This document shows, piece by piece, positions 8,163-16,131 of a stretch of 38,128 bases of DNA (its first letter is position 1; every line of letters starts with the position of its first letter). Made by a program: the position numbers and the translations under genes. Under the pieces are notes generated by a model. It was not told the DNA's origin. It ran no database searches and was given only the letters and a program-made list of their open reading frames with translations. This stretch comes from JBDTRY01 sp039931435 (GTDB lineage: Bacteria > Acidobacteriota > Thermoanaerobaculia > Gp7-AA8): NCBI GenBank assembly GCA_039931435.1, contig JBDTRY010000015.1:1-38128 (forward strand), given 5' to 3'.

Positions 8163-8584
8163 AATGGATGAACGATCCCTTCCGGCCCTGGCGTGCCCGC
8201 TACAGTTCGTCAGGCAAGGAGACGGTGCTGCGCCTCGTTCCCTGCCTGATTTATCTTCTGCTCATCTCCGCCGTCTCCTCGGTACCGGGAAGCCATATTC
8301 CATCGCTGGTAGACGATCGTATCGAACACTTCATCGAGTATTTCGGTCTCGGCGTCGTTCTGCTCCTGGCAGCTGTGGCGTTCATGCACGAAACAGTCAG
8401 GCCTGTGCCCGTTCTGGCAGTCTGGGCGTTTGCGGTCTGCTATGCGTTTTTTGACGAATGGCACCAGAGCTTTGTTCCCGGCCGCGACTCGTCACTCAAG
8501 GACATCGCCTTCGATACTCTTGGAGTATCCTGCGCGCTGATTTTTCTGTACTTCGCGGCGACGAGGACCCGCCCAGCAGAATGA
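8159..8584 (+). CDS. VanZ-like membrane protein
   Basis: A 141-residue protein with four predicted membrane helices carrying the VanZ-family signatures: DDRIEHFIEYFGLGV (pattern D-x2-x-H-F-x-E-Y-x2-L-G) near residue 58 and DEWHQSFVPGRDSSLKDIAFDTLG near residue 105. VanZ itself gives low-level teicoplanin resistance, but most chromosomal homologues have no known job. The gene starts at GTG 8159 within a GTGA overlap; ATG 8168 is an in-frame alternative. Its ATGA overlap with lpxB suggests co-translation with a lipid A enzyme. Confidence 0.85.
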   Translation: MKWMNDPFRPWRARYSSSGKETVLRLVPCLIYLLLISAVSSVPGSHIPSLVDDRIEHFIEYFGLGVVLLLAAVAFMHETVRPVPVLAVWAFAVCYAFFDEWHQSFVPGRDSSLKDIAFDTLGVSCALIFLYFAATRTRPAE

Positions 8585-9726
8585 AACTCTGTGTCGTAGC
8601 AGGGGAGGCATCGGGCGATCTTCACGCCTCGGAAATTCTGCGCGAGCTCCGTACGCTTGATCCCGAGCTCGTGGTCTTCGGGATTGGCGGCGATCTGATG
8701 GAGCGGCAGGGTGTGCGGTTGCTGCATCACGCCAGGGAACTGGGAATCGTCGGCCTGTTCAACGTCCTCCGTCACCTGCCGATGTTCCGCGCCCTCTTCA
8801 GTGAGATCCTGGGAGAGATCGAACGCCAGCAGCCGGACGCGGTGTTGCTCGTCGACTACCCCGACTTCAATCTGCGCCTGGCCAGGGCCTGCCATCAACG
8901 AGGCTTCCGCGTGATCTATTACATATCCCCACAGGTCTGGGCCTGGCGGCGGAACCGCGTTCATCACATCGCAAGGTATGTGGATCACATGCTCGTGCTT
9001 TTTCCGTTCGAGGAGGAGTTCTACCGCGAGCACTCAGTGCCGGTGACGTACGTCGGTCACCCTCTTGTGGAACAGCTTGAACGGCGTCACTCGACCGTGA
9101 CCGAAGTGGAAGATGGCGTGCCCCTGAGATTGGCGCTCATGCCCGGAAGCCGGCGCATGGAAGTGCAGGCGCTGCTTCCACCCATGCTCGACGCCGTTCG
9201 GCTGCTGCGCCTTGTGCGGCCGGTGGAGGCGTTTATCCTCAAAGCTCCGACAATTTCACGCGATTTCATCGAATCGATATCAGCGGGAAGCGAAGGCGAG
9301 ACTCTGCCTCTTGTCGAGCACGACGAGGGCCAGCGTCTAAGTCGTGCCCACGTGGCACTCTCGTCGTCGGGCACCGCCACTCTGGAAGCGGCCGTGATCG
9401 GAGTGCCGGTCGTGGTCATGTATCACTTGAGCAGGGGAACGTATTTTCTGGCCAGACGGCTCGTGAAGCTTTCGAATTTCGGTCTGGTGAACATCGTCGC
9501 CGGGAAACAGATCGTTCCGGAACTGATTCAACAGCAGGTGAACGGACCGCGGATCGTCGAAGCGATCCAGGAAATCGTCCAGCCCTCAAAATACCGGGAA
9601 ATCAAAGAAGCTCTCGCCGCCGTCCGGGAAAAGCTCGGAGGCCCGGGCGCGAGCCGGCGGGCCGCCGAAAAAGTCTATAAACTGATGACCGAGCCGCACC
9701 CTCGGGACTCGGTATCCAGCTCGTAG
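8581..9726 (+). CDS. lpxB: Lipid-A-disaccharide synthase
   Basis: Family 19 glycosyltransferase that joins UDP-2,3-diacylglucosamine to lipid X, giving the lipid A disaccharide at the inner membrane face. The N-terminus reads VVAGEASGDLHA, the classic LpxB opening. FGIGGDLMERQGV, LVDYPDFNLRLA and YYISPQVWAWRRNRV follow in order, and MPGSRRMEV plus SSGTATLEAAVIGVPVVVMY mark the second half. Length is 381 residues, as in E. coli (382). ATG 8581 is used; the frame is open back to 8458 inside the VanZ-like gene. This gene is good evidence for an LPS-bearing outer membrane. Confidence 0.96.
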   Translation: MKLCVVAGEASGDLHASEILRELRTLDPELVVFGIGGDLMERQGVRLLHHARELGIVGLFNVLRHLPMFRALFSEILGEIERQQPDAVLLVDYPDFNLRLARACHQRGFRVIYYISPQVWAWRRNRVHHIARYVDHMLVLFPFEEEFYREHSVPVTYVGHPLVEQLERRHSTVTEVEDGVPLRLALMPGSRRMEVQALLPPMLDAVRLLRLVRPVEAFILKAPTISRDFIESISAGSEGETLPLVEHDEGQRLSRAHVALSSSGTATLEAAVIGVPVVVMYHLSRGTYFLARRLVKLSNFGLVNIVAGKQIVPELIQQQVNGPRIVEAIQEIVQPSKYREIKEALAAVREKLGGPGASRRAAEKVYKLMTEPHPRDSVSSS

Positions 9727-9747
9727 GCGTGACCGCCCTGCAGGCCT

Positions 9748-9763
9748 CGGCGCAACGGCGCCG
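9748..9763 (+). other. Short GC hairpin in the lpxB-msbA spacer
   Basis: CGGCGC (9748-9753) and GCGCCG (9758-9763) form a 6-bp stem with an AACG loop, 12 nt before the msbA start. It has no T-tract. It could slow or modulate translation of msbA, or be incidental GC-rich symmetry. Confidence 0.2.
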
Positions 9764-9775
9764 CCAGACCGATCA

Positions 9776-11701
9776 ATGAACATTCTTCGACGACTCTATC
9801 GCTACATCGTACCGTACCGCGGCTGGGCCATTCTGGCCTTCGGAAGCATGATCCTCGTGGCGGCGACGTACGGCGCCCTGGTGGCCCTGGCTGGCCCTCT
9901 CTTCGACGAGGTGCTCACCCGCAATCGGGCCTCCGTTGCAGTGCATGGGTCGGTTTCTTCACACGACAAACCTTCGATTGCCTCAGGGAAGAACACTGCT
10001 CTGCGCATCCTGCTGGTACGGGATCGGCCGGAAGGCCAGCGGGGACTGTTCGTGAACGTCGTCGACGATGTCTCACGACCCCTTCGATCGTGGTGGGCAG
10101 CTCATGAGCACGACCGCTGGAAAGTCATTCCCTACCTTCTGTTGATCATTTTCGCGGTGCGCGCCTTCAGCTCATTCTTCGCGGAGTACGCGTTCCAGAA
10201 GGTAGGCCTTTCAACAGTGCGGGATCTTCGCAATGAGCTTTACGAAGCGATCATCCATCAGAGCCACCGTTTCTTCTACGAACGGTCTACCGGTGAACTT
10301 GTCAGCCGCATCGTCTCGGACGCCGATCAGATTCAGGCTGCGGTGTCGATCCGCATGGGAGACCTTTTCCAGGAAAGCGCCAATCTCATCGTCCTCGCTA
10401 CCTATGTCTTCCTGGTCAACACCGAACTGGCCCTGATCAGTCTGGTCGTAGCTCCCGTCATCGTCATTCCGGTCGTCCAGTTCGGAAAGCGGCTGCGGAA
10501 GACCACGCACCGTTCGCAGGAGCGGATGGCCGGGATTGCCACGTTGCTCGAGGAGACGATCAAAGGAGTGCGAATCGTCAAAGCCTTCACCATGGAGCCG
10601 TTCGAGATCACCCGCTTTCGTGAAGCGACGCAGAAGCATCTGAACGTGAACCTCAAGGCACAGCGCATTCAAGCCCTGACCTCGCCAGTGATGGAACTTC
10701 TGGCTGGCGTGTGTATCGTTCTCCTTCTGCTCTACGCCGGCTTCCGCATTCAGTCCCAGACGCTGACCACGGGTGAGTTCATCAGTTTCGTCATGGCCCT
10801 GGCGCTGATGTATGCACCCATCAAGAGACTGAACAAAGTGAATCTGTCGATGAACGCCGCCATCTCGGCCGCCGAGCGTGTCTTCCGGATGCTGGACACC
10901 CCGAACGCAATCGTCGAGAGTGCGGAGGCGGTTCAAATCGATACCGTCGGACGTGGCATATCCTTCGACAAAGTCAGCTTCGGCTATCGTGACGAACCGG
11001 TTCTGCGCGACATATCTCTCACTGTCGCTCCGGGAGAGGTGGTGGCTCTGGTCGGCGGGAGCGGGGCCGGGAAGTCTACGCTGGTCAACCTTCTTCCAAG
11101 GTTCTATGACGTCAGCGAAGGCGCGATCACCATCGATGGACATGACGTGCGCGATCTCACCCTCGATTCACTGCGGGGCCTTACCGCCTTCGTCACTCAG
11201 GAAGTGATCCTCTTCAACGATACGGTCCGCAACAATATCGCCTACGGCCGCGCCGGCGTATCTGACGAGGAAGTGATCCGCGCGGCGCAGGCTGCCAATG
11301 CACATGACTTCATCGCCGCCCTCCCTCACGGATACGACTCCACCGTCGGAGAGAGCGGAGTGCTGCTCTCCGGGGGCCAGCGTCAGCGTCTGGCCATCGC
11401 GCGAGCCATCTTCAAGAACGCGCCCATACTCATCCTCGATGAAGCCACCTCGGCGCTCGATACCGAATCGGAGCGGCTCGTTCAGCAGGCGCTGTCCAAC
11501 CTGATGGAGGGACGCACCACCCTGGTCATCGCCCACCGGCTGTCCACGATCCGTTCGGCGGACAAGATTGTCGTCCTCGATTCCGGAGCGATCCGGGAGG
11601 TGGGAACGCACGACGACCTGCTGGAGCGCAAGGGCATTTATCGCCGGCTCTACGAAATGCAGTTTCTCGAAGACGAACGTCCTTCCGAAGCGCTGGCATG
11701 A
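9776..11701 (+). CDS. msbA: MsbA-like ABC transporter (membrane domain fused to ATPase)
   Basis: A 641-residue half-transporter: six-helix ABC membrane domain, then a nucleotide-binding domain with Walker A GGSGAGKST (427-435), signature LSGGQ (531-535), Walker B ILDEATSAL around D555-E556, and an H-loop in VIAHRLST. Between lpxB and a DUF374 acyltransferase, the likely job is flipping lipid A-core across the inner membrane. MsbA proteins are usually about 580 residues; the surplus is mainly an insertion between the first two helices (about residues 48-112), which should face the periplasm. Other multidrug or lipid exporters share this architecture, so the symbol rests partly on context. Confidence 0.85.
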   Translation: MNILRRLYRYIVPYRGWAILAFGSMILVAATYGALVALAGPLFDEVLTRNRASVAVHGSVSSHDKPSIASGKNTALRILLVRDRPEGQRGLFVNVVDDVSRPLRSWWAAHEHDRWKVIPYLLLIIFAVRAFSSFFAEYAFQKVGLSTVRDLRNELYEAIIHQSHRFFYERSTGELVSRIVSDADQIQAAVSIRMGDLFQESANLIVLATYVFLVNTELALISLVVAPVIVIPVVQFGKRLRKTTHRSQERMAGIATLLEETIKGVRIVKAFTMEPFEITRFREATQKHLNVNLKAQRIQALTSPVMELLAGVCIVLLLLYAGFRIQSQTLTTGEFISFVMALALMYAPIKRLNKVNLSMNAAISAAERVFRMLDTPNAIVESAEAVQIDTVGRGISFDKVSFGYRDEPVLRDISLTVAPGEVVALVGGSGAGKSTLVNLLPRFYDVSEGAITIDGHDVRDLTLDSLRGLTAFVTQEVILFNDTVRNNIAYGRAGVSDEEVIRAAQAANAHDFIAALPHGYDSTVGESGVLLSGGQRQRLAIARAIFKNAPILILDEATSALDTESERLVQQALSNLMEGRTTLVIAHRLSTIRSADKIVVLDSGAIREVGTHDDLLERKGIYRRLYEMQFLEDERPSEALA

Positions 11702-12390
11702 AGACTGACCTCGGGTTGGCTCTCATCCCGAAACTCGGATCATGGTTCATTCGCCTGCTCCACCTCACGCTCCGCGTCCGGCATCTCCATCCTGAGCGGA
11801 TCGAAGCACTCAACGAAGAAGGACAGCGCTACATCCTGGCGTTCTGGCACTGCCACCTGCCGATGATGTTCTTTTCCCGGTATCGGCCGCCCATCGCCGT
11901 CATGTCCTCGCAACATCGTGACGGAGAACTGAGCGCTCGCAACATGGAACAGTTTGCAGTAACGGTCGTCCGTGGCTCCACCACCCGAGGTGGCTCTGCG
12001 GCGCTTCGAGGAATGTTGAAACTGGCCGCGGAAGGTGTGAATCTGGCATTTACCCCGGATGGTCCACGCGGCCCCGCCCGCGTGGTTCAGAGCGGTGTGG
12101 TTGCAGCCGCTCAGCTTTCCGGCCATCCGATCATTCCCATCGTTACGTCTGCCGAACGGAAGAAAAAACTGAGGTCCTGGGACAGCATGGAGATTCCACT
12201 GCCATTCAGCCGGTTGTTGTTCTCGTACGGAGAACCGATCGTCGTGCCTCGCAAACTGAACAAAGAGGAGCTCCGTCGCTACCAGCAACTGCTCGAGGAT
12301 CGACTCAACAATCTGTCGGCCGAATCTGAGGCAGAGTTTGACGAACTCTTTCGGGAAGCCCGCCCTGAAAAGCGTCCCGAACACGCGTGA
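11698..12390 (+). CDS. DUF374 / lysophospholipid acyltransferase-like protein
   Basis: A 230-residue member of the DUF374 branch of the LPLAT superfamily. Key marks are AFWHCHLPMMFF near residue 50, SSQHRDGELSARNM (HRDGE replacing the HxxxxD acyltransferase motif), VVRGSTTRGGSAALR near residue 100 and FTPDGPRGPARVVQSGV near residue 122. These proteins are thought to acylate lipid A precursors or phospholipids; the exact acceptor is unknown. It starts in an ATGA overlap with the msbA-like gene, giving lpxB, exporter and acyltransferase in one run. A canonical LpxL or LpxM is not present in the window, so this may take that role here (inference). Confidence 0.85.
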   Translation: MKTDLGLALIPKLGSWFIRLLHLTLRVRHLHPERIEALNEEGQRYILAFWHCHLPMMFFSRYRPPIAVMSSQHRDGELSARNMEQFAVTVVRGSTTRGGSAALRGMLKLAAEGVNLAFTPDGPRGPARVVQSGVVAAAQLSGHPIIPIVTSAERKKKLRSWDSMEIPLPFSRLLFSYGEPIVVPRKLNKEELRRYQQLLEDRLNNLSAESEAEFDELFREARPEKRPEHA

Positions 12391-12396
12391 TATAAA
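12388..12396 (+). promoter_or_regulatory. Extended -10 box before yicC
   Basis: TGATATAAA (TGnTATAAA) overlaps the stop codon of the acyltransferase gene. It matches the extended -10 consensus well, but no clear -35 is seen. It lies 17 nt before the yicC start, so any transcript from it would have a leader of only about ten bases. Confidence 0.4.
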
Positions 12397-12413
12397 GGGA
12401 TTGGCTCGCATCC

Positions 12414-13304
12414 ATGATCAAAAGCATGACCGGCTTTGGCCGCGTAACTGGCGCAGTCTCCGATCGCTTCTCGTGTGCGATCACCATTCGTTCGGTCAAC
12501 CATCGCTTCCTCGAGGTCTCCGCCCGTCTGCCCGAGTCCATCTGGGACATGGAGCCGTCGGTTCGGGCACTGATCGGGGAGAGTATGACCAGGGGCAAGG
12601 TCGACCTCTCCATTCGGCTGCAACGTACGGCGGATCCGGAGTACTCGGCACGGGTCAACCAGCGCGTGGCCCGGGCGGTCATTCCTCAGCTTCGGGACCT
12701 CCTCCAGGATCAGGGTGTCTCCGCTTCATTTACGCCCTCCGACCTGATGCGCATTCCCGATCTGCTGCAGGTCGAGCCGATTGAGCAGGAATGGACCGAA
12801 GACGAGAGGGAGGCATTGAAATCCCTCGTCAGGGACTGTCTACGGCAGGTAGACGAGATGCGATCGAACGAAGGTGCCGGACTCAGTAGAGACATCCTTG
12901 GCCGAGTGCAGACCATCGCCAGAGTGAGCACAGAGATCGCGGAATCTCGCGACGAGATCACAGGCGAGGCGATCGAGGCCATGCGCCTGCGGGTGGGGGA
13001 CCTGGCCCGCATCGCTGGCGTCGAAGTCCCGGAGGAGCGTGTAGCCCAGGAGATCGTCCTGCTCCTCGACCGCGCCGACATTGCTGAGGAACTGACCCGC
13101 CTGGGCCTGCACGTCCAGCAGGTAAAGAGTCTGATCGACGGGAAGGATGCGGCGGGCAAGAAGCTGGACTTCCTCTCGCAGGAGATTCTCCGCGAAATCA
13201 ATACGCTCGGTCAGAAATCGAAATCGGCGACGATCCGCAGCGCCGTTATAGAATTGAAGACTGAAGTCGAGCGCATTCGCGAGCAGGTTCAGAATGTCGA
13301 GTGA
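12414..13304 (+). CDS. yicC: YicC-family endoribonuclease
   Basis: A 296-residue YicC protein. The N-terminus IKSMTGFGRV is the family hallmark and RSVNHRFLEVSARLP follows. The C-terminal DUF1732 region carries DRADIAEELTRLGLHVQQV and KKLDFLSQEILREINTLGQKS, ending near VIELKTEVERIREQVQNVE. E. coli YicC has been described as an endoribonuclease, and the acidic/helical C-terminal region is needed for this. The last 11 nt overlap gmk. The order yicC-gmk-rpoZ-coaBC-priA is the well-known Firmicutes yloC cluster order. Confidence 0.93.
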   Translation: MIKSMTGFGRVTGAVSDRFSCAITIRSVNHRFLEVSARLPESIWDMEPSVRALIGESMTRGKVDLSIRLQRTADPEYSARVNQRVARAVIPQLRDLLQDQGVSASFTPSDLMRIPDLLQVEPIEQEWTEDEREALKSLVRDCLRQVDEMRSNEGAGLSRDILGRVQTIARVSTEIAESRDEITGEAIEAMRLRVGDLARIAGVEVPEERVAQEIVLLLDRADIAEELTRLGLHVQQVKSLIDGKDAAGKKLDFLSQEILREINTLGQKSKSATIRSAVIELKTEVERIREQVQNVE

Positions 13305-13977
13305 CCCCGTAAATTTTCATCCCGACGGAACGCTGTTCATCGTTTCGGGACCGTCCGGAGCCGGGAAGACCACGCTCATCAACGCCGTACGTCAAGAGCT
13401 GGCGCCCTTGGGGATCAGCCTCTATTTCTCGATTTCGCACACGACGCGCGAGCCCCGGCTCGGAGAGCAGGAAGGCGTCAATTACTTCTATGTAAGTAGG
13501 TTGCAGTTCGAGGGCATGGTCGCAGCCGGGGAATTTATCGAATGGGCGCGCGTTCACGACGAGATGTACGGTACTTCCAAGGCGGAGGTCCGGACGAGGC
13601 TGGATGCCGGCGAGGACGTCATCCTGGACATCGATGTTCAGGGCGCTCGCCAGATCTCGGAGAGCGAGCAGCTTCAACCGCATTCTCTGAGTGTCTTTGT
13701 TTTCCCGCCGTCGGTAACGGCACTGCAGAGCAGGCTGGAATCAAGGGGGCTGAACAGCCGCAGTGAGATCGACCTGCGAATGAAGAAGGCGTTCGACGAG
13801 ATTGAACAAGGTCTGAGCTTCTACGATTACATCATCATCAACGACAGACTGGATCTGGCCAAGGAATGGCTGAAAGCGTCCATCATCGCGCGGAAATTGA
13901 AGAGTAAGTCCGCGCTGGTGGAGCTGCAGAAGATGGCCCAGCGGTTCAAGGAGGAACGAAGTGGAACCATTGCCTGA
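13294..13977 (+). CDS. gmk: Guanylate kinase
   Basis: Converts GMP to GDP with ATP. The P-loop GPSGAGKT is at residues 19-26, followed by the GMP-binding segments SISHTTREPRLGEQEGVNYFY and EFIEWARVHDEMYGTS, then LDIDVQGARQI (Walker B-like) and PPSVTALQSRLESRG in the lid. The 227-residue length is slightly more than the usual 205-210 because of a short N-terminal leader and a basic C-terminal helix. Start ATG 13294 lies inside the 3' end of yicC. The gene end overlaps rpoZ by 17 nt. Confidence 0.96.
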   Translation: MSSDPVNFHPDGTLFIVSGPSGAGKTTLINAVRQELAPLGISLYFSISHTTREPRLGEQEGVNYFYVSRLQFEGMVAAGEFIEWARVHDEMYGTSKAEVRTRLDAGEDVILDIDVQGARQISESEQLQPHSLSVFVFPPSVTALQSRLESRGLNSRSEIDLRMKKAFDEIEQGLSFYDYIIINDRLDLAKEWLKASIIARKLKSKSALVELQKMAQRFKEERSGTIA

Positions 13978-14179
13978 AGGTGTAGACAGCAAATTCCGAT
14001 ACGTGCTACTCGTCGCCAAACGTGCCGAGCAACTCATTCAGGGTGCGCCACAGAAAATGAAGACGCGTCATGCAAAACCGACGCGCGTGGCCATGGCTGA
14101 GGTAGCGAACAACCATGTGAAGTGGCATCTCCGGGACCCGGGCGCAGAACTGTTTACGGACACCGACACCGAGGAGTAA
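13961..14179 (+). CDS. rpoZ: RNA polymerase omega subunit
   Basis: Small (72-residue) subunit that helps fold and place beta-prime and can form a ppGpp site. SKFRYVLLVAKRAEQLIQGA matches the conserved omega helix, where residues of the RY...L.A.RA.QL..GA type contact the beta-prime subunit, and TRVAMAEVANNHVKW follows. GTG 13961 is used because it keeps the short N-terminus usual in the family. It lies between gmk and coaBC, the position seen in many bacteria. Confidence 0.9.
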   Translation: MEPLPEGVDSKFRYVLLVAKRAEQLIQGAPQKMKTRHAKPTRVAMAEVANNHVKWHLRDPGAELFTDTDTEE

Positions 14180-14180
14180 G

Positions 14181-15365
14181 TTGAAGATCGTTCTCGGGGT
14201 CACGGGCGGAATCGCCGCGTACAAGGCGCCCGAGCTCGTCCGACGACTGCAGGACATCGGGGCGGACGTTCGGGTGATTCTCACTCCGAATGCCGCCCGT
14301 TTTGTTTCTGCGCTCGCCCTCTCCGCCGTCTCCGGACACGGCGTGATCACCGATCAGTGGGGAGACCCCGATGCCGGCGGCGTGGATCACATCGAGCTGG
14401 CTCGCTGGGCGGATCTTCTCCTGATCGCGCCAGCGACAGCCAACACCATCGCCAAGCTCGCTGTGGGAATCGCCGATGATGCCTTATCCACGTACGCCAT
14501 CGCCCATCGCCAGGCCTTGATCCTCGCTCCGGCCATGAACACCTTCATGTTTCAGCATCCCACCGTCACCGCCAATCTCACGGTTCTGCGTCAGAGAGGG
14601 GCGATCGTTCTCGATCCGGACAGCGGTGTTCTGGCCTGCGGAGACGAAGGACTGGGCAGAATGCCTGACATTCCCGTCCTGGTCGACTCTGTGCGATCCC
14701 TGCTTAGCCGTCGCGATCTCGAGGGTCTGCATATCCTCGTTACGGCCGGTCCGACTCGCGAACCGATCGATCCTGTTCGCTACCTCTCCAACCGTTCTTC
14801 GGGGAAGATGGGATACGCGCTGGCAGAGGGGGCCAGACGTCGCGGAGCAACAGTGACCCTGATCAGCGGACCTACTTCGTTGACTGCTTCCGCCGGAATC
14901 GAAGTCGTGCCCGTAACCACCGCGCGCGAGATGCATGAAGCGGTGATGGTCAGACTTCCCGGCCAGCAGGTGATTCTGAAAGCAGCTGCTGTCGCTGATT
15001 TCACGCCCACGGAAGTGGCAGGAAACAAAATCAAGAAAAATGGCACCAACGAGCTTCGCTTGACGCTCCAGCCGACCACGGACATCCTCTCCGCGATCGC
15101 CGGTGTCGATCCCCATCCCTTCATCGTTGCCTTCGCAGCCGAAACCTCGGATGTGGAAGCCTATGCCCGGGAGAAGCTTCTACGGAAACAGGCTGACATG
15201 ATTGTGGCCAACGATGTTTCCGATGCCACCATCGGATTCGATTCCGACGAGAATCAGGTCACCATCATCGGACGAGACGGCACGATCTCTCACGTGGCCA
15301 GAGCGTCCAAGCGAATCGTGGCCGAACGCATCCTTGACCGCGTGGCCGAGGCCCTGGCAGTCTGA
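14181..15365 (+). CDS. coaBC: Bifunctional phosphopantothenoylcysteine decarboxylase/synthetase
   Basis: Catalyses two steps of coenzyme A synthesis. The FMN-dependent CoaC half (about 1-190) shows GGIAAYKAPELVRRL, catalytic His70 in VDHIELARWAD, PATANTIAKLA, the PAMNTFMFQHP substrate clamp and a mobile-flap Cys at residue 153 (VLACGDEG). The CTP-dependent CoaB half begins near LEGLHILVTAGPTREPIDPV and contains YLSNRSSGKMGYALAE and NKIKKNGTNEL with the conserved lysine. The length of 394 is typical. The start is TTG at 14181, one base after the rpoZ stop, and the only candidate that keeps the beginning of the Rossmann fold. The stop overlaps the UDG ATG by one base. Confidence 0.95.
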   Translation: MKIVLGVTGGIAAYKAPELVRRLQDIGADVRVILTPNAARFVSALALSAVSGHGVITDQWGDPDAGGVDHIELARWADLLLIAPATANTIAKLAVGIADDALSTYAIAHRQALILAPAMNTFMFQHPTVTANLTVLRQRGAIVLDPDSGVLACGDEGLGRMPDIPVLVDSVRSLLSRRDLEGLHILVTAGPTREPIDPVRYLSNRSSGKMGYALAEGARRRGATVTLISGPTSLTASAGIEVVPVTTAREMHEAVMVRLPGQQVILKAAAVADFTPTEVAGNKIKKNGTNELRLTLQPTTDILSAIAGVDPHPFIVAFAAETSDVEAYAREKLLRKQADMIVANDVSDATIGFDSDENQVTIIGRDGTISHVARASKRIVAERILDRVAEALAV

Positions 15366-16027
15366 TGGACGAGCAGCTTGTCGAGGAACTGATTTTTCTG
15401 GAGGAGATGGGATTCACCCATCTGGACGTCCCCGAATCAACTCCACGAGCGGTGGAAAATCGTTCTTCAGACTCGGACTCCGAATGGCTGGAACTGGAGC
15501 GTCTGGCTCTTCCCTGCACCCGCTGCCAGTTGGCCGCCACCCGTACCCAGGTCGTCTTCGGAACCGGCAACCGCAACGCGGCGCTGATGTTTATCGGCGA
15601 GGCTCCGGGACGGGACGAAGATCTTCAGGGTGTACCCTTCGTGGGCAGAGCCGGACAGTTGCTCACGGACATCATCAAGGCCATGAAGCTGACGAGGGAA
15701 GGGGTCTACATCGCCAACGTCATCAAGTGCCGGCCTCCCGGGAACCGCAACCCCGAGCCGGAGGAGATCGAGGCCTGCAGGCCGTTTATTAAGAAGCAGA
15801 TCGAGCTCGTGCAGCCTCGGGTCATCGTCACCCTCGGACGCATCGCGCTCCAGGGAATGATGGAGCGGAGCCTTTCAATCAGCGCCACTCGTGGTCAGTG
15901 GCTCCAGTACGCGGGAATCCGGCTCATGCCTACGTACCATCCGGCGTATCTGCTCCGGAATCCGTCGGCGAAGAAAGATGTGTGGACCGACATGAAGAAG
16001 GTGATGGCAGAACTCGGAATCGGCTGA
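15365..16027 (+). CDS. Family 4 uracil-DNA glycosylase (4Fe-4S)
   Basis: Removes uracil from DNA left by cytosine deamination or dUTP misincorporation. The iron-sulfur ligands are C51, C54, C122 and C138, with the CxxC...C(x15)C spacing of family 4. The uracil pocket motif GEAPGRDEDLQGVPFVGRAG follows at about residue 77, and HPAYLLRNPSAKKDVW near residue 195 is the leucine-loop motif. About 45 extra residues at the N-terminus precede the first cysteine; they look helical then acidic and may be a flexible leader. ATG 15365 overlaps the coaBC stop (TGATG). Insertion of a repair gene between coaBC and priA differs from the usual order. Confidence 0.93.
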   Translation: MDEQLVEELIFLEEMGFTHLDVPESTPRAVENRSSDSDSEWLELERLALPCTRCQLAATRTQVVFGTGNRNAALMFIGEAPGRDEDLQGVPFVGRAGQLLTDIIKAMKLTREGVYIANVIKCRPPGNRNPEPEEIEACRPFIKKQIELVQPRVIVTLGRIALQGMMERSLSISATRGQWLQYAGIRLMPTYHPAYLLRNPSAKKDVWTDMKKVMAELGIG

Positions 16028-16028
16028 G

Positions 16029-16123
16029 ATCTCGAGTGGATTTCCAGGATCGCTCGATCACATCTCGAGTAACCTTAGTTTTCTCGGACCTCGATCGGAC
16101 GTCTGCCCCGGCCGTCGTACACT
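16029..16123 (+). promoter_or_regulatory. Symmetric elements and possible -10 box upstream of priA
   Basis: Two copies of ATCTCGAGT (16029-16037 and 16062-16070), each holding a CTCGAG palindrome, are spaced 33 bp apart, about three helical turns. Between them is GATCG-CT-CGATC (16048-16059), a 12-bp dyad. A TACACT box (16118-16123) stands 8 nt before the priA ATG. This could be an operator-promoter region for priA, with a leaderless transcript. All of it is pattern reading without functional evidence. Confidence 0.35.
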
Positions 16124-16131
16124 GTCCGGCC

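Noticed and set aside
10211..11143. 310-residue minus-strand frame under the ABC transporter
   Set aside because: Antisense to conserved membrane and Walker A coding sequence; the encoded sequence is His/Asp/Arg-rich with no family likeness.
15898..16131. Longer PriA with an upstream start at 15898
   Set aside because: The added 78 residues overlap the UDG gene in another frame and are not PriA-like; the PriA fold begins at ATG 16132.
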